Assembly (NCBI GenBank): GCA_029204225.1 | Contig: CM055103.1 | Location: forward strand, 47,360,458 to 47,424,457 | Reading direction: 5' to 3' | Length of the DNA: 64,000 nt | Origin: Diphasiastrum complanatum | Taxonomy: Eukaryota > Streptophyta > Lycopodiopsida > Lycopodiales > Lycopodiaceae | Shown here: piece after piece, positions 21,945-32,880 of the stretch | Layout: each line of letters opens with the position of its first letter | Position numbering within the stretch: the first letter of the stretch is position 1 | Notes under the pieces: model-generated | What the model was told of the DNA's origin: nothing | The model's database searches: none | What the model saw: only the letters and a program-made list of their open reading frames with translations | Position numbers and translations under genes: made by a program

Positions 21945-22400
21945 TGTATGCTGAAACCTTTTGGTTCCCCAGAGGTTTCCCTTGGCTTCAATTCACAATG
22001 AGTCGTAGGGTGAGGCCTTGTGGCTCTTCCCTTGCGGTTTTGCCTTCACTTCGTAATGAACCATAAGTGAGGCCTTGCAGTTCTTCTTTGGCAGTTTTGC
22101 TTCACTTCGTAATGAAGCATAAGTGAGGCCTAGCGGTTTCTCCCTAGATGTTTGTCTTCGCTTTGTTGGCCTTCACTTGTGGCCATTTGTGTTGACCTTC
22201 GGTTTGCTTGAAGGTGGGTTGTTTACCTTGGCTTTGCAATGGACCATTTGTGATGCTCCTTCAGTAGCCTGTGATGTGGTTGCTCATTGTTAACCGCAAC
22301 TTTGACTTTGCGGTTGCCTTTGGTGGCTTCGTTGATGCTGTTTGGCAGGGCCTTGTGGTTGCTCATTGGTTTACATTGGTGCACAATGCGGTTTGTGGCT
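21945..22400. repeat. Degenerate tandem repeat, about 60-65-bp unit
   Basis: The unit contains 'TTCGTAATGAA' and 'AAGTGAGGCCTTG' plus 'GCGGTTTTGC'; the clearest copies start near 21960, 22035 and 22090, and diverged versions ('GCCTTGTGGTTGCTCA') continue to about 22400. The 108-aa frame at 22271-22597 lies across the decaying end and shows no known domain. Confidence 0.6.
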
Positions 22401-22619
22401 GTCTGCCTATGGCATTTGCCCGTGTATTTCTACATGTTTGTGATCACAAGCTAAAAGAGCTTTTGGGTAGAAACTTGATGTTTCTTCATCCACTTCAAGG
22501 CAAATATGTATCTCAAGTAAATTGTCCTTTTCTTTGCACTTATCACTTGCCATTTCTATTTTTCCTTTATCAAAGGCTTTATTCCTCTTTCATCTAGTCT
22601 CATCAATGGGAGGTGTGCT

Positions 22620-23006
22620 ACACCTTATGTCTTCATCATGTGGTCCATCTTGAGGTTGTGCCATTGTTTCATTTTCAATGAACATGTTGGATAGATCATC
22701 ACTATCTCTCTCATCGTGTCCAAAATGTGAACCTCATTAAACATTACATCATGACTATAACAACGATATCCTTTTGTTTGTTCATCATACCCAATAAAAA
22801 TACATAATGGCTTCCTCTTTCATTTTACTCCTCTCGCTCTTAGGGATGTGAACATACACTCTATATCCAAACACTTGTAGGCCATCCACTCTCAATTTTT
22901 TACCATTGAATGTCTCATGAAGGCCAGTCTGCCCTCTGAGTGCCTTCATATGAAGTTTTGAAATTAAAGAACAAAATCCAATGGTCCCTTCAAATTCGAC
23001 AGTCAC
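22620..23006 (-). pseudogene. Ty1/copia integrase C-part fragment
   Basis: Minus strand encodes 'GLQVFGYRVYVHIPKSERSK', the copia post-core block, then after a frame change 'GYDEQTKGYRCYSHDVMFNE', the usual FLGY...KGYR signature. The catalytic core and all other domains are absent. An isolated relic in the left-only block. Confidence 0.85.
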
Positions 23007-23149
23007 GCTCGAACCAAATGTGGTCGTTGATCTCTGGGCCTAGAAATATAATGGTTAGGACTAATCCATAGGCTGAACCATATTCTTTAAGCAGCTATGC
23101 ACTATGGGCTGCTACTTCACCACCATTGTTGAACATGCGAATGCTAGAG

Positions 23150-23800
23150 AGAGAGAGTTACCAAATTTCACCTAGTTCCTCTTGACAAAGCAAGGCTGAA
23201 ATCTTTTGAAGCCTTTATTCATATTCCAACAAGGTTAAATATAGCTGAAAAGTAAAATATAGTACTGAAAGAGCACCATAAAGCATAATCACGTTCAAGA
23301 CGTCCAGCTGATACCTGCCACCATCCCACAACACAAAACTATATGAGTCAGTACAGTGGGAAAAGACAGGTGTCATAGCTGAGTGTCAGTTGTTATCCAT
23401 GTCAAGAAGAAGCTATACCACTTAGCAACATAGATAGCATTTTAAGATCATAGTCATGTATTCCCAAATAAAAGAAAATTTTTTTTAGCCATAGGCCAAG
23501 CCCTAATATTACCGTATCAGGGCTTCTGCCAAGCTGATTAGTTTATGGGTAGTTGGTCGATATCAAGTAATATTATTTTTAAATAGAGTACGAACAGTTT
23601 TAACAGTCTATATTCTATTTAGCTAAAAGACCTGGCATGGACACGTGTGCTAGTGTTAGGAAAAAGCCATGCTGTTCTAACCCAAGTGAGCCTTGTGAAA
23701 CAAGGTAGGTCACACACTACTGTCCATACTTTTGAGCATATCCATGCTTTCCAGCCGTATCTCACCAAAAGTCTAATGTGACACTTATTGTTGCAAGGTT
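23150..23800 (+). repeat. Dispersed repeat R1, copy 1
   Basis: Shares 'GAAGCCTTTATTCAT', 'AAATATAGTACT', 'GGACACGTGTGCT' and 'CTAACCCAAGTGA' in order with 26880-27612 (same strand) and 32163-32880 (opposite). The reverse strand has AATAAAGGCTT, a polyadenylation-like signal, so R1 may be LTR sequence of an uncaptured family. No ends determined. Parts near 23300-23440 also match 39680-39810. Confidence 0.7.
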
Positions 23801-24807
23801 CTTCCCAGTCTCAGAAGCTCTGCCAAGCAACCTAACCTCTGAGCCTGAGAAGAACATAAACTAGCCTTTCCTACAATTATGTTCTGCACATAGGATCACG
23901 ATGGCCAGTTTTGCAGTTTTCATTTTAGTATATTCACCCTGCCTGTCAGAGGATGACTTAAAGGCTTTGAACACTTTGTTGTTTATGAATGAGCACTTGC
24001 CAATGGAACAATTAACTCCGTTATGGGGCAAGCCATGGTGAACAAATTTAGATTTGCGATGCAGCACAGTTGCTCGATTTTCAAGATCCTAAGGGCTATA
24101 ACCAAATTTAAGGAAGCTACTGTACTTGCAAAACCAGAAAACTTAGACTAGCATGCCACATTCCTCATAAAAAAACAAGAAAACTAATTTCTACAAGCAT
24201 TCAAGAACCGAGATGCTCCATCTTCTTGATTCTTGAAGTTTCCAAGAAACTCAAGAAACCAAAACGTAAATGAATTTGCAAGATCTATACCACATTATTG
24301 GCTACAAATCTCTTGGATGCTTGCAACCTACACTAATCCACCAAAACAGAAAGGAAATCTAATCCACAACTAGCAAAGCAAGAAAACTAATCCCACTCTA
24401 AAGTCCACAGCCACACACAATATGAATGGAAGGGCATGATCATAGGGGCATCACTCAAGAAAACCATCATGATCAAGGAGCTTAGTGTAGCATCAAACTC
24501 ATGGAAAATCTTCTTATTAAGCATGGAGTAGATACAATGCAAAAGGATCCTCTTCACAAAGAGGGAGTCTCTTAAATAAACAAGAGAGCTCCTTAGGTGG
24601 CATCCTAGTGGCATTTCCACATTACACAAATTACAAATGGAATAATGCTCTCCACTAGAGGTGACCATCAAAAGGTGGCTCACTCTACTTTCTGTAAGAC
24701 GGGTCTACTTACATTTATTACTTTGCCTAGAAATACTAGTTCCTACATGGTCATTCCATCTTCTGGGATTCACCATGAGGCTTACACAGTTCTTGCTTGT
24801 CATTCCT
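23801..24807. other. No gene recognised
   Basis: AT-rich left-only DNA. A 98-aa minus-strand frame (24387-24683) has no recognised motif and is interrupted in comparison with no known relative. Confidence 0.35.
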
Positions 24808-25059
24808 AACTAGCATTTCTCGGCTCTCATACTCAGCTCTCAGTCTTCATTCGTCTCATCTTCTCAGAGACCTCCTCGGTCTAAGGTATGAGGTGCTCTT
24901 GGGTAGCTCTATCTGAGTATCTTGGGGATTCGTTAGAATTAGCCAACACTTATTCGGGTGGGGTTAAGTATTGTCGTGGTTGACTGCTATGAATACATAG
25001 GCATTAGGGCACATTCATACCATACTAATCCATACAACCTGTGTACTGTATATGCAGTG

Positions 25060-25290
25060 ACCGGTTCCGTATGGTTATGTTTGGTTCTAAGCAAATTCAT
25101 GCTATACAAAACACTTGTTTCAACCATGGTATCAGAACTTCACTATGGATAGGTATGGTTTATTGTTAATGAGGGATTTCCAATGTTTTTACCAGGTATT
25201 AGAGAAAATTCGTGCCATTCGTACCCTTATGTAAAAACTTCATATCTTACGCATATTCATGCTATCTAAGAACGTTATATTGGAAACCCT
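25060..25290 (+). repeat. Dispersed repeat R1, partial copy
   Basis: Matches 27400-27620 ('tcaaccatggtat', 'accaggtattag', 'catatcttacgcatatt' in order) in direct orientation. It lies within the 680-bp piece lacking from the right inner arm. Confidence 0.65.
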
Positions 25291-25690
25291 ACAATTTGGT
25301 TTGGGTATGAATTATTCAGAAATGGTGTGAAAGAGTTGTTAGATTGGTTTGTAAATATGATTCAAAGGCATATCTTTATACTCATATATATGCCGTTATA
25401 TATGAAGCAAAATGTTGTGACTAGAGGTAGATATTTGAGTAAAACGGAAACAACCATCTCATGAGTGTTACGAGCATGTAATGAAACCATGTTCATGATG
25501 TGTGTGGTTTGTATATAACCTAGAAATCGTCAAAAGATGTCATACCTGGATGATCGTAGACGTGGTTTCTTTAGAGGAAGCCATGTTATTTCCATGAATA
25601 GTTTGTTTGAACACAACAAAAAAGAATAGTCTTTATCTCATAACTTCGTTTAAAAATCAAATAAATGCCTAAACAACTTCAAAAGAGTGT

Positions 25691-26110
25691 TCAAACCCAC
25701 TTGTTATAATATGTTTCAACAAGTGACGTACCTTTATGGAGACTTAGTAATGCACGGTTCGAATTCGAATTTAAACGAAAGTGGTAGTAGGCCATGGTAA
25801 CAAAAAATGCTACATTACCACAAGGCATAGATGATAATTTAGGATAAAACTCTCTATGAGATAAGCAAAGCATTTGAAAAGACATGTTGAGATACCATTT
25901 GAGTACTAAATTAAGTAGTAGATCATTGTCCACATAGATTAGATCCATAAGCCTTGTTCTAAACAAACTTGCAAGCTTCCTACTGTTTCGGAAGTAAGTA
26001 AACTGGAATTTCTTCAACCTACTGTCCATCGCTAGGATAGGAGGTATGCCAACCAAAAAAATTTCAAGAAGAAAAATTGTTTTTGAGCCTACTGTCCCAT
26101 CGTTGGACAA
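25691..26110 (-). other. 139-aa frame carried by the inner repeat, function unknown
   Basis: A minus-strand frame with no recognised domain. The homologous frame on the right arm (33668-34135, plus) is shifted and stopped, and the neighbouring DNA is equally conserved, so selection on this frame is not evident. Listed because it is the longest frame in the inner arm; probably noncoding element DNA. Confidence 0.25.
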
Positions 26111-26400
26111 TGGCCACCCCTATTTGGTTTCAACTCCATATTATCTAGCATGTATGTAAGCTACAAATGAGCACCAATCCTTTGGTTTGCATCGCTGCCT
26201 GGTAGGCAACAACCAATTCATCAAAGTTCGTTGGTAAAGACATTTCGTGGTCCAACTCGCTGCCTATGAAGTAGAAATCACAACTTCATAAAGTGAAGGA
26301 GATGAGGAATGGTCCATCGCTGCCTATGAGGCAAATGGATCCATTTTTTTGAAGCAAAAATGTGATGAACTATCCATCGCGGACAACGAGCCATCATAGC
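26020..26400. repeat. Six spaced copies of a TCCATCGCT motif with small hairpins
   Basis: The word (G)TCCATCGCTG or close variants occurs near 26025, 26095, 26190, 26257, 26311 and 26376, at 55-95-bp spacing. Most copies are followed by a short inverted repeat, for example GCCTGGTAGGC and GCCTATGAGGC. The array is kept in the right inner arm at about 33400-33760. Confidence 0.6.
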
Positions 26401-26879
26401 AATAATTCAACATACATTTTGCTTAATGTGAGAAGCTATGAGCAAACATGTCGTAAAGCATTAAATTGAGTGTGTAAAGCAACACAAGATGCTTGTATTG
26501 AAATGAAATAGACAAGACCTCTTACCATGTGGTAGCTTCCAGAGGATGTAAGTATCGTAGGGCACAATCTCAAGAGGAACAAAATGGAGAACCCTTCTTC
26601 ACAAACTGTAGTGAAAAACGATAGTCGCAATTCCGTGATATATAGTGGTTTAACACGAGACTTCCTAGAGGGTACTAGCTTGCCTTAAGAGTGAAGCAAC
26701 AAATCCTATTCCTTCAAAAGAGGGAAAAGTTTTTTTTGAAAAGATATATCATAAAAGAGGGAGAAATTCTGAAAAGATATATTGTAGGTTAAGGGTGATG
26801 TTTATTTTGGACCTTATAAACTTGAAGTGTCAAAAGCTAGTTGTTGTTCAGTGGTATGGTAGCATAGCAAGGTGTGAAT

Positions 26880-27612
26880 AAACAAAGAAGCATCCATGAG
26901 AGAGAGATACAAGACTGCACTAGGTTCCTCTTGACTAAGCAAGACTGAAGCTTTTTAAAGCCTTTATTCATAATCCAACAAGGTAAAGTATAGTTGAAAA
27001 GTAAAATATAGTACTAAAAAGCAACATAAAGCATAACCACTTTCAAGTCGTTTAGTTGATCCGATAGTGTCTTCCCAATCCGATAGTGTTTTTGGCAATA
27101 GGCCAAGCCGTTATATCACCATATCAAGGTGAGTGCCATGCTAATCATTACGGTGAGTTGGTCCATATCAGTTCATTTTTAGTAATAATAGAGTATGAAA
27201 AGTTTGAACCATTTTTAATTTTCTTAGCCAAAAGTCTTGGTGTGGACACGTGTGCTGGTATTAGGGCAACTCCATGCCATGCTAACCCAAGTGACCCATA
27301 CAGAGCAAGGTATGTCATGCACCATTGTCCATACTCCTGAACATATCCATGATTTTCAGTTGTATCCCACCAAACGTCTAATAGCACTTATTAGGGTGAG
27401 TTTAATATTTACTATGCTTGATTGTATGATTGTCTCTACGCAAAGTCATGCAATATAGAAATCATAAATCAACCATGGTATACGGACACCACTTTGGATA
27501 GACATAATTAATAATGAGTGAGATTTTTCCAACGTTTCTACGAGGTATTAGGGCAGATCCGTGCCGTTCTAACCCTTTCATAGAAACTACATATCTTACG
27601 CATATTTGTGCC
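26880..27612 (+). repeat. Dispersed repeat R1, copy 2
   Basis: Direct-orientation copy of 23150-23800 and inverted partner of 32163-32880. Short frames inside (for example 27086-27340) are reading shadows; both copies contain the same frame only because they are recent duplicates. Confidence 0.75.
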
Positions 27613-27759
27613 ATCTAAGACCATTATATTGGAGGCCCCACTGTAAGGGTTTTTCTTGACATAGGTTTTTTAAAGAATCAATTAGTTGCTCAACTTTATG
27701 GATGTAGTATCTTTTACTTTAGTCATTCAAAAAAACAAATTGTTGAAGGTATCACAGAA

Positions 27760-28155
27760 TGCTTCTCCCTTTCTTGTTTGTGATTGGCTTCCTGCTCGAT
27801 CTCTTCCACTTTCATAGGGTCATCACCATGGTTCATTTGGTCCACTTGATGGTTATATGTGGTCCGCATCAAGTTCCATGGACATTCATTCCACCTATGC
27901 TACCCCAAACATCCAAAACAGAGGTTCTCCTTCTTTGCACGTTCTTGGTCCCGAGGCAATAGCATTGAAGGATGCTGACTCTTTTGGGCATTGGGCTGCC
28001 CATACAACCCTTTGCCTTTGGGGCCCCCTGCACCCTGGGCCTCTTTTTCCATCTTCATAATACAAAGCCATTTGTATGGCTCCCCACAATTCATGAGATT
28101 GCTCCCTTCGCACGAAAGGGCGAATAAGAGGGCCATTATTACAGATTCTCCTCAA
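27760..28155 (-). pseudogene. Ty3/gypsy gag fragment with CCHC zinc knuckle
   Basis: Minus strand reads a basic Gln/Gly-rich stretch followed by 'KENLCFGCLG', a stop, then 'HRWNECPWN': together a C-x2-C-x3-H-x4-C zinc knuckle of a gag nucleocapsid, broken by one stop codon at about 27900. It lies in the unpaired centre of the palindrome. Confidence 0.7.
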
Positions 28156-28173
28156 TCTTTTTGGGTACTATGT

Positions 28174-28440
28174 CTATTGGCGATACCCATTATGTAATTC
28201 AATTTCAATAATGAAATCATAGTCGAGCAGCTTCTGCAATTCTTGTTTGATTAGTTCCGTGTAGTTGGGATTGAAGTGATAATATCGGCTCACCTTGGGG
28301 ACTGTTCCATCCACCAAGGGTATGGTGTGTTGGGGACTACGATTGGTGGTATACCCTTCAGATCCTTGTAAGTCCATGCAAAACAGTCCTTGTATTTCAC
28401 CAATAGAGTATGTAGCCATGTGAACTGAGTGGGTATCAAT
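28174..28440 (-). pseudogene. Ty3/gypsy reverse transcriptase start fragment
   Basis: Frame 28174-28419 contains 'IPLVDGTVPKVSRYYHFNPN' and 'IKQELQKLLDYDFIIEIE', the fixed opening of gypsy RT (x-P...RYR-x-NP...E-x-I-x-KLL-x-x-x-FI). It lacks the palm. It sits 5' to the gag fragment on the minus strand, that is in reversed order for one element, so the two fragments are rearranged or from separate copies. Confidence 0.8.
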
Positions 28441-28489
28441 TTTTCTCCCACATAAACAATCTTCTTTTATGAAAAATAATTAGCACTTT

Positions 28490-28640
28490 GACTTTTTTTG
28501 ACCAGTTAAAATCTGCTACGTGGTAGTCTGACGCGTGATGCGCAGGTTGGAAAGTGCACCAATTATTTTTTGAAGAAAATAAATGACTATTCTGCTTTTT
28601 AATCTATTCAAAAAATGGACAGAATAGTCTGCATGGTAAG
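28490..28640 (+). repeat. Direct repeat pair, copy 1 (about 150 bp)
   Basis: Shares 'ctacgtggtagtctg'-type, 'ttttttgaagaaaa', 'tctgctttttaat' and 'ttcaaaaa.tgg.cagaa' blocks in order with 28755-28912. Confidence 0.7.
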
Positions 28641-28754
28641 GATTTCCATATTTTTTTTGGAAAGCCAAACCAGGCATAATGGCTTGTGCCTAGCGCTTTC
28701 CATTGCATATTGGATATTGAAAATTTTTACATGCTCATTATGAAGCATAATGAG

Positions 28755-28912
28755 GAGTTTGAATTTTTCCAACCACTCTGACGCTGCCACGTGGCAGCCT
28801 GGTGCCTGACGCCTGACTCTTGACATGCAGGCCAGAACGAGCAGCAATTTCTTTTTTGAAAAAAACATATGCCTATTTTGCTTTTTAATTTGTTCAAAAA
28901 GTGGGCAGAAAA
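28755..28912 (+). repeat. Direct repeat pair, copy 2, with GCCACGTGGC palindrome
   Basis: Second copy, about 270 bp downstream of the first. A perfect 10-bp palindrome GCCACGTGGC with a CACGTG core lies near 28787-28796; copy 1 has CTACGTGGTAG at the same place. Confidence 0.7.
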
Positions 28913-29305
28913 GGCACAAAGTATCCTTTACGTGAACGGAATGTGCATGTGAACAACAAATGTGCATGTGCATGTGCAAGTGGCAGCCCGTCATTGGCTA
29001 TCCACATGCACATTCCATCAAAATTTTCATGTGATTTGGGTTAACCTTTTTATTGGTTTGTCCACTTGAGAATTATGACAACACTTCAAAAAAAAAATCT
29101 TGGTTCTAAATTCACATGAATTGATTTCACAAGGTGCCTTGAGAAGAGAAATAAAATTTGGCACTTTGACATAAGTGGGTGCCCCACAATTTGGCATAAG
29201 TGAGTGCCCCACAAATTTAGTTGTGTGCGGTTCCACCATTTTCTTCATTAAAATGTCAAAAGTGATTTTATGTGCAGGGCAAAGGCTTAATTCACTAAGG
29301 TGGCA

Positions 29306-29333
29306 TTTTTTTTTTGGGGGGGGGGGGGGGGGG
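29306..29333. repeat. T10-G18 homopolymer junction
   Basis: Ten T followed by about 18 G, then GGCGGCGGAGGGAGGG: a strong quadruplex-forming stretch on the plus strand. Exact G count may be affected by sequencing. Confidence 0.85.
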
Positions 29334-30546
29334 CGGCGGAGGGAGGGCGTAGCGCCTTCCACGGGCGGAAAGGCCGAGGAGCCGGCCCTACCTCTATGTG
29401 AATTCAGATTTTACATATTTTTTGAGGGAAATTTTTTTTACACGCACTTTTCAGAGGTGCGTGTAAAAAAGGTAAATTTTTTTATGTGCATCGCCTGTTA
29501 AAAGAATTTGCCATAAAAAAATTTGACCCACAATTACGTTATGGAAAGCTGCTCCATTTTCTTTTGTAAAAATGTTAGAACTGATTTTAGAGTTAAAAAA
29601 AAGTGAATTGCTAAACTGGATACATACATACATACATACATAGCTTTGCGAGAGGATTCTCAGACGGCGCTCCCATTTATCGTTTTCCTTTTCATACACG
29701 CGGACTCACCTTTTCTCCCCTTACCCACCGTTGCTCCAGCGATCGGTTCGTCTACGCTACCAGGAGCCTGTCGCTGCTACAACTCGCTTTCGCATTGATC
29801 ATAACAATTCAGCTTAATCGTCGTAATCGCTTTGTTCTCTCCTACTTGAATCACTTAGTTTTGATTTGCGCTTGTGCTTGAGGTTTGGTAAGAACCAATC
29901 TATGTGTGTTTGACATAATGAGGTTGTTATTGCAGCCATCGCTTTTAGGTAGGACGATCGTAACTATTCTCGACAGGAAGCTACAACTCGCAAGCTCGAG
30001 TTAGAAATCGTAAGTAAGCAACTATGAAGGAATGGGTTCTCCTGTCAATACTTAACTATCAGCAGTCTTCCGTCCCGGGATGAAAAAATCATAAACGTTT
30101 TTATCAGCTTCTTTCCAAGTTTTGCGCTCTCTCTCTCTCTCTTTTGTTGCATCAGGTATTGTTCACTAGCTCAAAGCTATCGAAAATTAGAAATATTAGA
30201 AATATCAACTATGAGGCCTAAAGTCGCCGCCATGATCCGTTCTAAGAGAAACAAATATGTTATGCACCTTTTGACAAATCTTGCTTTGTCAAGAGGAGCT
30301 AAGGGCAGTCTTGTATCTCTCTTTATGCATCCTGGTGGTGTAAATTTGCCTATTCCTTGGTTGGGATAGGTCTGAGGATTTTACCTTTTATCCGATTCAT
30401 AAGCTAATAAAGGTCTGTTTTTATGGTTTAGGATGGATTCAGGATGCTTCCTCTTTTAGGTTATGGGGATCTCCTTACTCCACCTAACCATTTTGTTCAG
30501 ACACTGATTTGTTGTATGAAAAAGTCGTTGAGATGCATAAATTTGT
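29334..30546. other. Palindrome centre, no gene recognised
   Basis: Includes a GC-rich patch at 29331-29395, a (TACA)n tract near 29622-29642 and a less AT-rich region 29690-30120 that resembles a transcript leader; a GTAAG...TTGCAG pair 29889-29936 would be a 48-bp intron, too short to trust. 30270-30350 matches part of repeat R1. Confidence 0.35.
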
Positions 30547-30560
30547 CATTAACACTGATA

Positions 30561-30648
30561 TATATATGAGACGCTGGCTCAATTGGTTAGCTTGACATCC
30601 AAAGTTTCTTTGGTCTCAAGTTCGAGCCTCCGCTTGGAAACCAAGAAG
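30561..30648 (+). mobile_element. tRNA-derived SINE-type insertion (about 88 bp)
   Basis: Contains pol III promoter elements: box A TGGCTCAATTGG (near 30574-30585) and a box B-like AGTTCGAGCC (near 30619-30628), at tRNA-like spacing. It is flanked by near-perfect 14-bp direct repeats, CATTAACACTGATA at 30547-30560 and CATTAACACTAATA at 30649-30662, as produced by target-primed reverse transcription. The ends do not give a clear tRNA cloverleaf, so it is a SINE or retroposed tRNA rather than a working tRNA gene. Confidence 0.75.
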
Positions 30649-30699
30649 CATTAACACTAATAGGGCTACTTGTTCTTGTACTGACCTGAGGATAAGATT

Positions 30700-32130
30700 C
30701 TTTGTCTGATTGATTTGCTTGAAACTATTGACTGGATAAAGATTTATCTTGAGTTTGTTAAGAACAAAGACACTTTGAGCATAGTGGAGAATTGTCTTAA
30801 TGATTTCGTTAAAAAATTCGAGGAAGAGAAAAAGTTCTGTAATATGCACATTAGAAAAGTGTTCATGTGCTTGGAGAATGAAAATGGTATTACTCCTACT
30901 ATCCTTCCCCTACCGTGTCTGATGCTCCTCTATCACCACATCCTTTAGTCTTTACTGATGACCTTGATGAGGATAGTGCCTCTCAGCTTGAGATCTTCTC
31001 TCAAGACATTTGCGACATTGGTGACCTCTCTTCTTATGACTTTTGCCAATCTAAAGGCTGTCAAGTACCCTTTCTTCCTGGCAGAATTATTGAGTACAAT
31101 CCGCCCCTCACGTCTTATAAACTCTGGAGTCTGCCTTCTGTCACCCATCCCTATCGATCTTTGGATCATGATGACTCATATGACAGAAAAAGAAATACAA
31201 GTCTACAAGTTGGCCACCATGCATAAAAATCCTTCACTTGAGACCCCTATTTCTTTTGATACCATCATTCGTATGAACAAATTTGAACCATCATGTTGTT
31301 TGTCTGAGCAAACCTGGGCCAGAATTAGAGGCCACTTTGAGACCAGTTTCAATAGAATGAACCTTAAACAGGCCAGAATCTGGAATTGGAAAAGACCTTT
31401 TTTAAATGTAGATGTGGTGAAAAATACAAAAACAGCTCTTCCATCATTTGGTTTGACCATGCTATCTGGTTCATGATGAACAGCCTAGCCAAGTTCTTTC
31501 CTGGTGCTTCCCTTCAAAATCAGATGAATGCATTTTTCATGTGGCTTCATAAACCTGCTAGGGATGTAGTGAAATCACACTTGACTTTTCTCTTTATCCA
31601 CCAATACATGACTAACATTTCCATTGAACTTGCAAAAGATTCCTTTTCTTAACTTCTTGCAACTTTGAGAGATGCTGAAAACATCCGAGAAATAGAGAGT
31701 CTTCTAAAACGACCTAGTTTTTCTACCCTCCAAGATAAGTACTTCCAAAACTCGAACAAAAGAACTGGCTCTTTTAATCTCAATAATCTGAATTTAGTCA
31801 TTTCTAGATCAGGAACATGAAAGAAAAAGCGGTTTTTAGATTACAAAGGAAAGGAAGGACAAAGTATTGGCACCAAAGATGATCTACCAATAAAAAAACT
31901 AAACTTTTACAAATCCTAATCGATGTGCAGGATGAAGATGAGTTAGTTAGAAGGGAAATTAGTATATCAGTGACCGGCCGTATCCAGTTCACCACTAGCA
32001 GTGACACAAGGAGACTTTTTTTACATTTATGTTACCGTAATAGAGTTTTTGAGACTACTTTCATACATTATTTCAGATACATTGATGACATATGTTTTAT
32101 CAATGACCCTAATATTCAGATTTTTATGGA
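30700..32130 (+). pseudogene. Penelope-like retroelement copy C, core deleted
   Basis: The N-region is best preserved here: 'KKFCNMHIRKVFMCLENENG' (30826-30885), 'DDLDEDSASQLEIFSQDIC', 'CQVPFLPGRI', then 'MTEKEIQVYKLATMHKNPS', a cysteine pair in 'FFKCRCGEKYKN' and 'STLQDKYFQNSNKRTGSFNL'. At about 32020 it jumps to the catalytic end 'FRYIDDICFINDPNIQIFMD' (32070-32130), so the central RT is deleted. Frames change several times. Copies A and B share the motifs. The N-region may correspond to a gag/ORF1-like part; function unknown. Confidence 0.65.
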
Positions 32131-32162
32131 TAAAACACAAACTAGGACCCTTGAAAAGCCAT

Positions 32163-32880
32163 ACTTAGCACGGATATGTGTAAGATACGTAGTTTCTACA
32201 AAAAGGTTAGAACGGCACGGATCTACCCTAATACCTTGTAGAAATATTGGAAAATTCTCACTCATAATTAATTATGTCTATCCAAAGTGGTGTCCGTATA
32301 CCATGGTTGATTTGTGATTTCTATATTGCATGACTTTGCATAGAGACAATCATACAATCAAGCATAGTAAATCTTAAACTCACCCTAATAAGTGCTATTA
32401 GACGTTTGGTGGGATACAACTGATAAGCATGGATATGTTCAGGAGTATGGCAACGGTGCATAACATACCTTGCTCTGTATGGGTCACTTGGGTTAGCATG
32501 GCATGGATTTGCCCTAATACCAGCACACGTGTCCACACCAAGACTTTTGGCTAAGAAAATTAAGAATGGTTCAAACTTTTCATACTCTGTTATTACTAAA
32601 AACGAACTGATATGGACCAACTCACCGTAATGATCAGCATGGCACTTACCTTGATACAGTGATATAACGGCTTGGCCTATCGCCAAAAACACTATCGGAT
32701 TGGGAAGACACTATCGGATCAACTAAACGACTTGAAAGTGGTTATGCTTTATGTTGCTTTTTAGTACTATATTTTACTTTTCAACTATACTTTACCTTGT
32801 TGGATTATGAATAAAGGCTTTAAAAAGCTTCAGTCTTGCTTTGTCAAGAGGAACCTAGTGTAGTCTTGTATCTCTCTCTC
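32163..32880 (-). repeat. Dispersed repeat R1, copy 3 (inverted)
   Basis: Partner of 26880-27612. In plus orientation it shows AATAAAGGCTT near 32809 and a CTCTCTCTCATGG tract near 32872, compatible with an LTR R/U5 region, but no LTR ends were proven. Confidence 0.7.

Larger units (their letters stand above)
24808..27612 (+). repeat. Inner left arm of the large inverted duplication
   Basis: Reverse complement of 32163-34297. Pairing starts at 'cattcctaacta' (24808 with about 34297) and ends near 27612 with 32163. About 680 bp (25055-25735) is present only on this side. Together with the outer arms this places the symmetry centre near 29.9 kb. Confidence 0.88.

Noticed and set aside
25691-26110. 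A real 139-aa gene on the minus strand
   Set aside because: The duplicate frame at 33668-34135 is interrupted and no domain is visible; DNA conservation extends equally over noncoding neighbours.
27086-27340. Protein-coding gene shared with 32321-32692
   Set aside because: The frame is shared because both are copies of repeat R1; a third copy at 23490-23800 does not keep it open.
29889-29936. A 48-bp intron in a host 5' leader
   Set aside because: GT...AG ends and a pyrimidine-poor acceptor are present, but the size is below the usual plant minimum and no coding exon follows.
30570-30640. A functional tRNA gene
   Set aside because: Box A and B are present but no convincing acceptor stem or anticodon loop could be formed, and the segment is flanked by target duplications, which fits a retroposed SINE-type insert better.
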